DNA from: SCUN01 sp964343975
GTDB lineage: Bacteria > Acidobacteriota > Vicinamibacteria > Vicinamibacterales > SCN-69-37
DNA length: 14,832 nucleotides
Reading direction: 5' to 3'
NCBI GenBank assembly: GCA_964343975.1
Contig: CAYFLU010000082.1
Span: 1-14,832, forward strand
Part shown: positions 7,622-13,902 of the stretch, in pieces
Position numbering within the stretch: position 1 is the stretch's first letter
Layout of the letters: each line of letters opens with the position of its first letter
Translations under genes and position numbers: made by a program
The notes under the pieces: model-generated
The model's database searches: none
The model's input: the letters and a program-made list of their open reading frames with translations, nothing else
Told to the model about the DNA's origin: nothing

Positions 7622-8314
7622 TCAGAACACGTAACTGCCGCTGATCGCGGTGCGGGCGAGCGTCAGTGGTCCAACGGCTGCGGCCAGATTGGCGCCGTCG
7701 CCGCCGGCGCCGGGATCGTGATTGAACGCAAAGACCGGTCTCGCCGAGAGCGCGTACAGCGTGAACGTGTAGGTGCGCAGGCCGGATCCGACGGCCGAGC
7801 ACGGTGGCGAGTAGCTGAACTGAGGGCCATCGCTGGTGAGGCCGGGCGTGCCGATGAGCGTGGTGCCGGTGTTGCCAGACACGATCACCGTGTTGTTCTC
7901 CGCAATGGCTCGCGCTGTTGCCGGGATGTCGTACAGCACCCAGTTGTATTTCGTCGTGGTCCCAGTGGCATCCTTCGCGACCGTCGACATCAGGACGACG
8001 AAGACCACGGTGCCTGCGGGCGCGGTGGTCCAGTCGAGCGGTGGGTTGGTCTCGACGTTCAGACCCGTGCGCGCTTTGCAGATGTACTTCGCGGGCAGCG
8101 TGCCGCCATCGGTCCAGGCGGCGCTCGTGAGCGCGACGCTGCCGGTCGTCGTGGTGGTCGTCGTGGTCGTCACGGTGGTCGTGCTGGTCGAGTTCGACGA
8201 CGGGCTGGTCGCTGATGCGCCGCCGCAGGCGGTGGCAAGTGCGAGTCCCGCGCCGATGACGGCCTGAAGCCAACGGGGCCAGGTGCGGGCCCGGGTGTGT
8301 GGATGACCGGTCAT
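7622..8314 (-). CDS. PEBP/YbhB-YbcL-like (Raf kinase inhibitor-like) lipoprotein
   Basis: A 230-residue exported protein. Start ATG 8314 gives an Arg-containing n-region, a hydrophobic core (about 15-27) and a candidate lipidation Cys30 (ATAC, a weak lipobox), then a Ser/Thr stalk with nine Thr in a row (49-57). The domain from about 58 to 228 matches the phosphatidylethanolamine-binding protein fold in bacterial YbhB/YbcL form: NPPLDW (90-95), VVFVVLMS, NWVLYDIP (124-131), DGPQFSYSPP (162-171) and TYTFTLYALS (181-190). The usual DPDxP and GxHR anion-pocket signatures are replaced (STVAKD; NWVLYD without His), so ligand binding may differ. The frame continues upstream to 8371, but that extension would place extra residues before the signal peptide and read through the promoter. 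Divergent from the YHYH operon and convergent with the phosphoesterase operon; the function of bacterial family members is poorly known. Confidence 0.85.
   Translation of the reverse strand: MTGHPHTRARTWPRWLQAVIGAGLALATACGGASATSPSSNSTSTTTVTTTTTTTTTGSVALTSAAWTDGGTLPAKYICKARTGLNVETNPPLDWTTAPAGTVVFVVLMSTVAKDATGTTTKYNWVLYDIPATARAIAENNTVIVSGNTGTTLIGTPGLTSDGPQFSYSPPCSAVGSGLRTYTFTLYALSARPVFAFNHDPGAGGDGANLAAAVGPLTLARTAISGSYVF
8144..8191. repeat. Thr-rich simple-sequence stalk of the PEBP-like lipoprotein
   Basis: On the minus strand this codes for residues 42-57 of the PEBP-like protein, almost all Thr, using a mix of ACC and ACG codons. It is a low-complexity tether between lipid anchor and domain, of the same kind as the stalks at about 4530-4650, 6160-6265 and 10923-10955. 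Confidence 0.75.
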
Positions 8315-8324
8315 GGAGGCCGTC

Positions 8325-8358
8325 AGGATAGCGGGGCGAACCTTGCCGGCGGATGAAG
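8325..8358 (-). promoter_or_regulatory. Promoter and candidate operator of the PEBP-like gene
   Basis: Minus strand: CTTCAT (8358-8353), 8 bases, AAGGT (8344-8340), 9 bases, -10-like TATCCT (8330-8325), 10 bases, ATG 8314. This is the same box and spacing as at the regulator and both operon promoters. The leader would be only a few bases, with no room for a Shine-Dalgarno sequence. This element decides the start at 8314. Confidence 0.5.
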
Positions 8359-8372
8359 GCGGGAGCTCCACA

Positions 8373-8412
8373 CTTCACCAACCTGCAAGGTGTCTCAGGC
8401 TAGTCTTTCGCC
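8373..8412 (+). promoter_or_regulatory. Promoter and candidate operator of the YHYH/phosphoesterase operon
   Basis: CTTCAC (8373-8378), 8 bases, AAGGT (8387-8391), 9 bases, TAGTCT (8401-8406), 6 bases, ATG 8413. The three blocks and all spacings are identical to 4434-4473, although the filler bases differ, which points to selection on the blocks rather than recent copying. Predicted leaderless start. Confidence 0.55.
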
Positions 8413-10410
8413 ATGTCCATCCACCGCGTCTTCGCTCAGTGCCACGGGGCTCCTCGTCGCGGCCTCGTGCTGGCCATGGTGGTGCTGATCGGGTGGCTGA
8501 CGTCGGCGCCGGTCTTCGCGCACGATCTGTTGTTGTCGACCGTGGATCTGATGGCCCGCGCGACTGGCGCTGCGACCACTGATGTCCTCGTCACCATTCC
8601 GCTGAGCCAGCTGGCCAGCGCCGAGCATGCCCCCGCTGGCGCGATGAGCTCCGTGGACGTCGATGTCGCCATGCGACGGCGGCTGCGCATCACCTCGCTC
8701 GGTGCGCCGGTGGAGTGGGGCGAGTCGATGGTCATGGTGGACGCGGCGACGGACGCCGTGCGCTGGCACGCCTCCGTGTCCGCGCGCGTGCAGGATCTGG
8801 CCGTCTCTGCGCGTCTGTTGCCTGAGAACGCATCGGCTTACACACGGCTCCGCATCATCGATGGCGGCGGCGATGCGCGCGAACAGTGGCTGGGCGCGCC
8901 TGCCGCGGCGCCACAGAACGTCACCGAGCGCGGGCGCGCCGGTGGGGGATCGAGGTTCGTGACGTTTCTGACGATGGGCTTTGCGCACGTCATGGACGGG
9001 CCCGATCACATCGCGTTCGTGATCGGCCTGTTGCTGCTCGGCGGCACGTTGCGGTCGCTCCTCGGCACGATCACGGCGTTCACGCTGGCGCACTCGCTGA
9101 CCCTCGCGCTGGCGGTGACGGGTGTCGTGGTGCCGTCGCCACGCGTCATCGAGCCGCTGATCGCGCTGTCGATCGTCGCCATCGCGTTCGAGAACCTGCT
9201 CCGGCGTGAGCGTGTCGATCGGCGTCCGTACTATGCGTTTGCGTTTGGTCTCGTGCACGGCTTCGGCCTGGCGGGCCCGCTGCGGGAGCTGGGCGTCGCC
9301 AGCGGGTCGCTCGCCGCATCGCTGCTGCCGTTCAACGTCGGCGTCGAGTGCGCGCAGGGCGTGATCGTGTTGGCGGTGTGGCCTGCGCTCTCGTGGATGC
9401 GCCGCCACCGGCCCGCGCAGGTCGCCCGCCTCGCCGTGGCCGGCTCGTGCCTCATCGGCGTGCTCGGCGCGTACTGGTTCGTGGATCGCGTGCTGCCGGG
9501 CGGGGCGGTGTCTGTCGTCGCCGCGCAGAGCCCGGCATCGTCCGATGCGGTGGCGGCGCGCGTCGAGGCGACCTTCCGGCCATTTGCGACGACGGTGAAG
9601 ACACGCCACGACGACCAGTTCTTCTACGTGGAGTCGAACGGCATGCCCGACCACCGCATGATGGTCGGCATCACGGCGTGGCAGCAGCAGGTGCCGCTGC
9701 CGCAGCAATACCGCGGCGCGAACGCCTGGCGATTCCCGCTCGTGGCCAAGCCGGCGGCCACGCCGCTCTCGGCCAAGGATCATTTCTTCCGTGGCGCCAT
9801 TGCCATTGCGGCGAACGGCGTGCCGATCTTCAATCCCATCAAGAACGACGGACATACCGACACGTTTCTCGCAGGAGAACTGGACGAGTTCGGCGGCCAT
9901 GGCGGTCGCGCCGACGACTACCACTACCATCTGTCGCCGTTGCACCTGCAGAAGGTCATCGGCACCTCGCTGCCGGTCGCCTATGCGCTCGACGGCTATC
10001 CGATCTTCGGCATCAACGAGCCGGACGGCTCGGCGCCCGGACGTCTCGATGCGTTCAACGGTCACACCATGGCCGATGGCGCGTATCACTACCACTCGAC
10101 GCGAACGTATCCGTATTTGAACGGCGGCTTCCACGGTGAGGTCGTCGAACGCGACGGGCAGGTCGATCCGCAGCCGAACGCGCGGCCGGTGCGCCCGTCG
10201 ACTGAGCCGCTCCGGGGCGCGACGATCACGGGCTTCGAAACCCTTGGCGCGAACGAGTACCGACTCACCTACACGCTGCGTGGAGAGACCTGGCGGATTC
10301 ATTACCGCATCCTCGATAACGGCACGTACGTGTTCGACTACATCGATCCTCGTGGGGGCGCGCGCACGGAGACCTACTCGGGTCGCGGCCGGGGGCGAGG
10401 TGGGCGATGA
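8413..10410 (+). CDS. HupE/UreJ-like membrane protein fused to a C-terminal YHYH domain
   Basis: A 665-residue fusion. A signal peptide (hydrophobic 18-30, likely cut after VFA, leaving His37 first) is followed by an extracytoplasmic region (37-180) and then a multi-helix HupE/UreJ_2-type membrane domain (about 183-360). Its family-type polar residues are FAHVMDGPDHIAF (His192, Asp195, Asp198, His199), FTLAHSLTL (His227) and GLVHGFGLA (His282). From about 383 to 650 comes a YHYH domain with FFYVESNGMPDH, GHGGRADDYHYH (YHYH 503-506), ALDGYPIFG, a second YHYH at 558-561 and TYPYLNGG. HupE relatives are linked to nickel uptake; YHYH domains have no known activity. A Gly/Arg tail (656-665) ends the protein. 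The fusion appears genuine: no frame break or internal signal peptide lies at the join. First gene of a five-gene ATGA-coupled operon. Confidence 0.87.
   Translation: MSIHRVFAQCHGAPRRGLVLAMVVLIGWLTSAPVFAHDLLLSTVDLMARATGAATTDVLVTIPLSQLASAEHAPAGAMSSVDVDVAMRRRLRITSLGAPVEWGESMVMVDAATDAVRWHASVSARVQDLAVSARLLPENASAYTRLRIIDGGGDAREQWLGAPAAAPQNVTERGRAGGGSRFVTFLTMGFAHVMDGPDHIAFVIGLLLLGGTLRSLLGTITAFTLAHSLTLALAVTGVVVPSPRVIEPLIALSIVAIAFENLLRRERVDRRPYYAFAFGLVHGFGLAGPLRELGVASGSLAASLLPFNVGVECAQGVIVLAVWPALSWMRRHRPAQVARLAVAGSCLIGVLGAYWFVDRVLPGGAVSVVAAQSPASSDAVAARVEATFRPFATTVKTRHDDQFFYVESNGMPDHRMMVGITAWQQQVPLPQQYRGANAWRFPLVAKPAATPLSAKDHFFRGAIAIAANGVPIFNPIKNDGHTDTFLAGELDEFGGHGGRADDYHYHLSPLHLQKVIGTSLPVAYALDGYPIFGINEPDGSAPGRLDAFNGHTMADGAYHYHSTRTYPYLNGGFHGEVVERDGQVDPQPNARPVRPSTEPLRGATITGFETLGANEYRLTYTLRGETWRIHYRILDNGTYVFDYIDPRGGARTETYSGRGRGRGGR
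10397..10400 (+). promoter_or_regulatory. Shine-Dalgarno GAGG for the second YHYH gene
   Basis: GAGG (reading on as GAGGTGG) ends 6 bases before ATG 10407. Unlike the first genes of each operon, this internal gene has a ribosome-binding site, which supports the ATGA-overlapping start. Confidence 0.5.
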
Positions 10411-11810
10411 CGGGACGGACGATCGCGCCGCTCGTCGTGAGTGCGTCGCTGGCGATGCTGATGCTCGCAACTCCGGTGGTGGCGCATCCCGGTGGTCACG
10501 GCGTGTCTGTCGGCACGACCCTGCATGTGTGGACGGAGCCTGGGACCGGACGTGCGGTGCCCGGCTCGCTGATGTTCGTGGTCGACGGCGCCGTGCATGT
10601 CGAAGATGCGGCTGGCCGTGTGCACACGTGGCCGATGGCCGCGCTGTCGGCTGAGGATCAGGCGCTCGCGTCGGCGTTTCGCGCGCGCATCGAACGTCTC
10701 AATGGTGTGCGTGGCATCCGGCCCGATCCCATGCCTCGCACGCAGCCGACCGCGGTGCCGGCACCGATCATGTGGTGGCTCGCGAGCGCGCTGCTCGCCA
10801 TCCTCTGCGTCCGCCTCGTCCGTCGTCAGGCGCTGCGGATGCCGATCCTCACCGCGGTGGCCCTGTTGCCGATCGCGTGCGGGGGATCCTCGAGTGTGAC
10901 GGCACCGTCAACGTCGGCCGCCACCACAACGACGACGACGACGACCACCACCACGCCTGCGACGTCGCCAGCCACGTCCGCGACGTTTCCGCTGTCGACG
11001 TATTTCACCGCCTTTCCGACCCACGTGCGGACGCGGCAAGACAGTTCGTATTTCTATGTCGAATCTGACGGGATGGCCGATCACGTCCTGATGGTCGGCA
11101 TCCGCAGCTGGCAGCAACAGGTGCCGCTGCCGCAGCCCTATACCGGCACCAACGCGTACGCGATTCCGCTTGTGGCGCGACTGGCGGCGCAACCGGTCTC
11201 CGCGCGCACGGCGCTGTTCAACGGCGCCATCGCGGTCGCGGTCAACGGCGTGCCGATCTTCAACGCGCTCAACAATCGCGGTGACGATGCGTATCTGTTC
11301 GGAGAGTTGGATGATTTCGGGGGGCACTCGGGCCGCGCCGACGACTATCACTACCACACGGCGCCGTTTCAATTGTCCGCCACCGTGGGCGCGACTCGGC
11401 CGATTGCCGTGGCGCTCGACGGATTCCCGCTCTACGGAGCGCTCGAACCCGACGGCAGCGCGCTGCGCGCGCTGGATGACTACAACGGTCACACCGACAC
11501 GTCGTCCGTGTATCACTACCATGGGACGAAGACGTACCCGTACATCAACGGGGGCATGAAGGGCGTCGTGTCGGTGGTCGATGATCACGTGGATCCGCAA
11601 CCCACATTGAAGCCGGTGCGCCCGGCCGGCACGCCGCTGGCCGGCGCGACGATTACCGCGTGGTCGTCCACGGGCACGAACGCGTGGCGCCTCGAATACA
11701 AGATCAACAGCGCCACCTATCGCGTGGACTATCGCGTGACCGGTTCGACCTATACCTTTGTGTTTACCGATCCGTCGGGAGCGACGAGAACGGAGACGTA
11801 CACGCGATGA
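10407..11810 (+). CDS. Membrane-anchored YHYH-domain protein with an internal lipoprotein-like junction
   Basis: A 467-residue protein. A signal peptide (cut predicted after VVA26, giving mature N-terminus HPGGHG) leads to a small beta-type domain (about 34-98: VDGAVHVEDAAGRVHTWPMAALSAEDQ in pieces), which resembles SHD1-like modules that end in PxxxLSxxDQ; this assignment is weak. A transmembrane helix (about 120-136) is followed by RRQALR and a second hydrophobic stretch ending PIAC (Cys158), which looks just like a lipoprotein signal. Then come 11 Thr (173-183) and a YHYH domain (about 195-465) with YHYH at 314-317 and 369-372, closely parallel to the upstream gene (WQQQVPLPQ, GVPIFN, GRADDYHYH, VDPQP, RTETY). 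Start and stop both form ATGA overlaps with the neighbours. Activity unknown. Confidence 0.85.
   Translation: MTGRTIAPLVVSASLAMLMLATPVVAHPGGHGVSVGTTLHVWTEPGTGRAVPGSLMFVVDGAVHVEDAAGRVHTWPMAALSAEDQALASAFRARIERLNGVRGIRPDPMPRTQPTAVPAPIMWWLASALLAILCVRLVRRQALRMPILTAVALLPIACGGSSSVTAPSTSAATTTTTTTTTTTPATSPATSATFPLSTYFTAFPTHVRTRQDSSYFYVESDGMADHVLMVGIRSWQQQVPLPQPYTGTNAYAIPLVARLAAQPVSARTALFNGAIAVAVNGVPIFNALNNRGDDAYLFGELDDFGGHSGRADDYHYHTAPFQLSATVGATRPIAVALDGFPLYGALEPDGSALRALDDYNGHTDTSSVYHYHGTKTYPYINGGMKGVVSVVDDHVDPQPTLKPVRPAGTPLAGATITAWSSTGTNAWRLEYKINSATYRVDYRVTGSTYTFVFTDPSGATRTETYTR
10923..10955 (+). repeat. Poly-Thr codon run (11 Thr)
   Basis: Eleven consecutive Thr codons (ACC, ACA, five ACG, three ACC, ACG) encode the stalk between the lipoprotein-like junction and the YHYH domain. 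The ACG run is a short trinucleotide repeat that could vary in length. Confidence 0.8.
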
Positions 11811-13198
11811 CGAACCGTGCGATGTTGACCTGTGTGGCCGTGGTCGCGCTGGCGGCGGTTGTTGCCGCTCAGGGCGGACAAGGGCGTCAGGGGCAGGGAG
11901 GCCAGCGAGGCCAAGGCGGACGCGGCGGTGGGCCGCCCGGTGTCTTCTTTACGGATGTGCCGGCCCACGAGATCGATGTGGTGCTCGCGCGACCCACGTC
12001 GACGTCCATGACGGCGAGTGTGCTGGCCTCGCGTGACATGGCGGCGACGATCAGTTGTGAACCGGCGTGCGGTGATCACGCGCTGACGTTGAAGGCCGGT
12101 GTGCCGACGGAGGTCGTCCTGAGTGGACTGGCGCCGAACCGCGACTATCGCTACACGGTCACGTCCGGTACGCCGCGGTTCAGCGGCGCGTTCCACACGG
12201 CGCGTCCCTCCGGTGCGCCGTTCACGTTCGCCGTGCAAGCGGATTCTCATCTCGACAACAACACCGACGGACGCGTGTACGAGAACACGCTCGCCAACAT
12301 GCGCGCGGATCGGGCCGACTTTCTGGTGGATCTTGGCGACACGTTCATGACCGACAAGTACCCGAAGTATCAGGACGCCGCGAAGCAGTACGTGGCGCAG
12401 CGGTACTACTTCGGCCTGCTCGGTACCGCGATGCCGGTGTTCTTGACCTTGGGCAATCACGACGGCGAGACGGGCACTCGACCGGACATGACGTCGTGGG
12501 CGTCGGCGATGCGCACGAAGTACTTCCCGCCGATCCTGAGCGACGCGTTCTACTCGGCCGGGCCCGCTTCGAGTGACTACTACACCTGGACCTGGGGCGA
12601 CGCGCGCTTCATCGTGCTCGATCCGTTCAATCCGACGACGGTGAAGCCGCGTGAGGATGCGGATGGTTGGGCCTGGACGCTCGGGCGCGCGCAGTACGAC
12701 TGGTTGACGAAGACGCTCGAGACATCCAGGTCGAAGTACACCTTCGTGTTCATTCATCACTTGGTCGGCGGTTCCACGCGGGAAGGCCGCGGCGGGGCCG
12801 AGGCGTCGGTGTTCTTCGAGTGGGGTGGCAGGAACCTCGATGGCTCGCAAGGCTTTGCGACCCATCGCGCCGGTTGGGCCATGCCCATTCACGAGCTGTT
12901 GCTGAAGCACCACGTGTCGGCGGTGTTCCACGGGCATGATCACCTGTATGTGCGGCAGCAGCGAGACGGCCTCCTCTACATGGAAGTGCCGCAGCCCAGT
13001 CACGCGCGCGGCGACCAGATCAACAGCGCGCGCGAATACGGCTATCTGTCGGGGACGCTCCTGGGCAGTTCGGGCCACATCCGCGTGTCGGTCGGTGCCG
13101 ACAACACTGCGGTCGACTACGTGAAGTCGCGGCTGACCGGTAAGAACGCGGAAGTCGTGGACCACGTGGCGCTGTCGTCCGGGGGAGGTGCCCGATGA
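11807..13198 (+). CDS. Fn3-type metallophosphoesterase, exported (type B)
   Basis: A 463-residue paralogue of the gene at 6099. The open frame reaches back to 11660, but ATG 11807 overlaps the preceding TGA, has GGAG 11 bases upstream (11792-11795) and yields a normal signal peptide cut near VAA21-Gln22. Instead of a lipid anchor and Ser/Thr stalk it has a Gly/Gln/Arg-rich segment (22-45). An Fn3-like domain (about 55-132; Cys84 and Cys88 could pair) is followed by the phosphoesterase domain: ADSH (Asp146, His148), LGD (Asp178), GNHD (217-219), IHH (317-318) and HGHDH (375-379), all intact. It shares GNHDGETG, GWAWTLG, WGGRNLDG and PQPS with the type B lipoprotein. Expected to be periplasmic or secreted rather than lipid-anchored. 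Substrate unknown; the dinuclear-metal chemistry is inferred from the family. Confidence 0.9.
   Translation: MTNRAMLTCVAVVALAAVVAAQGGQGRQGQGGQRGQGGRGGGPPGVFFTDVPAHEIDVVLARPTSTSMTASVLASRDMAATISCEPACGDHALTLKAGVPTEVVLSGLAPNRDYRYTVTSGTPRFSGAFHTARPSGAPFTFAVQADSHLDNNTDGRVYENTLANMRADRADFLVDLGDTFMTDKYPKYQDAAKQYVAQRYYFGLLGTAMPVFLTLGNHDGETGTRPDMTSWASAMRTKYFPPILSDAFYSAGPASSDYYTWTWGDARFIVLDPFNPTTVKPREDADGWAWTLGRAQYDWLTKTLETSRSKYTFVFIHHLVGGSTREGRGGAEASVFFEWGGRNLDGSQGFATHRAGWAMPIHELLLKHHVSAVFHGHDHLYVRQQRDGLLYMEVPQPSHARGDQINSAREYGYLSGTLLGSSGHIRVSVGADNTAVDYVKSRLTGKNAEVVDHVALSSGGGAR
13184..13189 (+). promoter_or_regulatory. Strong Shine-Dalgarno GGAGGT
   Basis: GGAGGT, a six-base match to the anti-SD consensus, lies 5 bases before ATG 13195 within the last codons of the preceding gene. 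It supports that start and suggests this small gene is translated strongly relative to its neighbours. Confidence 0.65.
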
Positions 13199-13902
13199 GG
13201 TCGCAGCTGCTCGCGTTCGGCGCCGGGGTGGTCGTGATGGCGCTCGCGCTCGGGGCCCGTCCCGTTCAGCGGCGCGGCGGCGGTCCGCCTCCGCAGCCGG
13301 GCGTCATCAAACCGGAGATGAGTGACACGGAACGCGTCAACGTCTACGCCGACAACTGGTTCATGCTCTACATCAACGGCAAGCCGGTGGCGGTCGACTC
13401 GATCGACTTCCTGCCGCACAACGTGGTGAGCGTGGACATCCTGCCCGAGTACCCGATGACGATCGCTGTCCTCGCCAAAGACAACGCTGATCCGAAGACC
13501 GGCCTCGAATATGGCAATCACATCGGTGACGCCGGGTTCATCATCAAGTTCGCCGACGGTACGGTGAGCACCGCGGCGTGGAAAGCCAAGAGCTTCTTCA
13601 CTGGACCGCTGGATCGCGACGTCGTCCATCCGCGTGTGTGGAGCCAGCCGCTGCCGGCCGACTGGTGGACGGTCGGATTCGACGACCGCACGTGGGAACA
13701 CGCCGTCGAGTACACCGAAGATCGCGTGGCGCCGAAGAAGCCGTTCTACGACGCGGATTTCTCCGGCGCCCGGTTCATCTGGACGAAGGACCTCGATCTC
13801 GACAACACCGTGATCTTCCGATACCGGGTCGACAAGCCCGGATGGAAACCCCGCTGGAACACGAAACCCGACCTCGATATTTCAGGAGCACCGAACCGAT
13901 GA
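13195..13902 (+). CDS. Small exported protein of unknown function, predicted beta-rich
   Basis: 235 residues; I do not recognise the family. A signal peptide (hydrophobic 5-20, cut near LGA21) is followed by a Gly/Pro-rich segment (27-36) like those of the flanking phosphoesterases. The rest (about 45-215) is rich in beta-type and aromatic patterns: VNVYADNWFMLYINGKPVAV in pieces (48-67), VDILPEYPMTIAVLAKDN (80-97), WWTVGFDDRTWEHA (157-170) and TVIFRYRVD (205-213). The order 'display of an own-name ligand loop, FDDRTW, then a closing strand' resembles jelly-roll galactose-binding-like modules appended to glycosidases, so a ligand-binding or lectin-like role is possible but unproven. It sits between two phosphoesterase genes with ATGA overlaps at both ends, making it a strong candidate partner of these enzymes. 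No catalytic motif is visible. Confidence 0.75.
   Translation: MRSQLLAFGAGVVVMALALGARPVQRRGGGPPPQPGVIKPEMSDTERVNVYADNWFMLYINGKPVAVDSIDFLPHNVVSVDILPEYPMTIAVLAKDNADPKTGLEYGNHIGDAGFIIKFADGTVSTAAWKAKSFFTGPLDRDVVHPRVWSQPLPADWWTVGFDDRTWEHAVEYTEDRVAPKKPFYDADFSGARFIWTKDLDLDNTVIFRYRVDKPGWKPRWNTKPDLDISGAPNR
13884..13888 (+). promoter_or_regulatory. Shine-Dalgarno AGGAG for the last phosphoesterase gene
   Basis: AGGAG ends 10 bases before ATG 13899. It fixes the ATGA-overlapping start of the truncated gene at the right edge. Confidence 0.5.

Noticed and set aside
6216..8381. 721-codon minus-strand open frame overlapping two genes
   Set aside because: It is antisense to the type B phosphoesterase and out of frame with the PEBP-like gene. 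Its composition is Arg/His-rich with no family motif, and long antisense frames are expected in GC-rich DNA.
8395..10470. 691-codon minus-strand open frame antisense to the HupE-YHYH gene
   Set aside because: It is an Arg/His/Asp-rich translation with no recognisable domain. The plus strand has intact HupE and YHYH motifs, a promoter and coupled start/stop overlaps.
10923..10955. Possible CRISPR or structural repeat
   Set aside because: It is a Thr codon run inside a coding stalk, with no spacers or repeat units.
11660..11806. Upstream extension of the third phosphoesterase frame
   Set aside because: It overlaps the end of the YHYH gene out of frame. The signal peptide begins at ATG 11807, which has an upstream GGAG.
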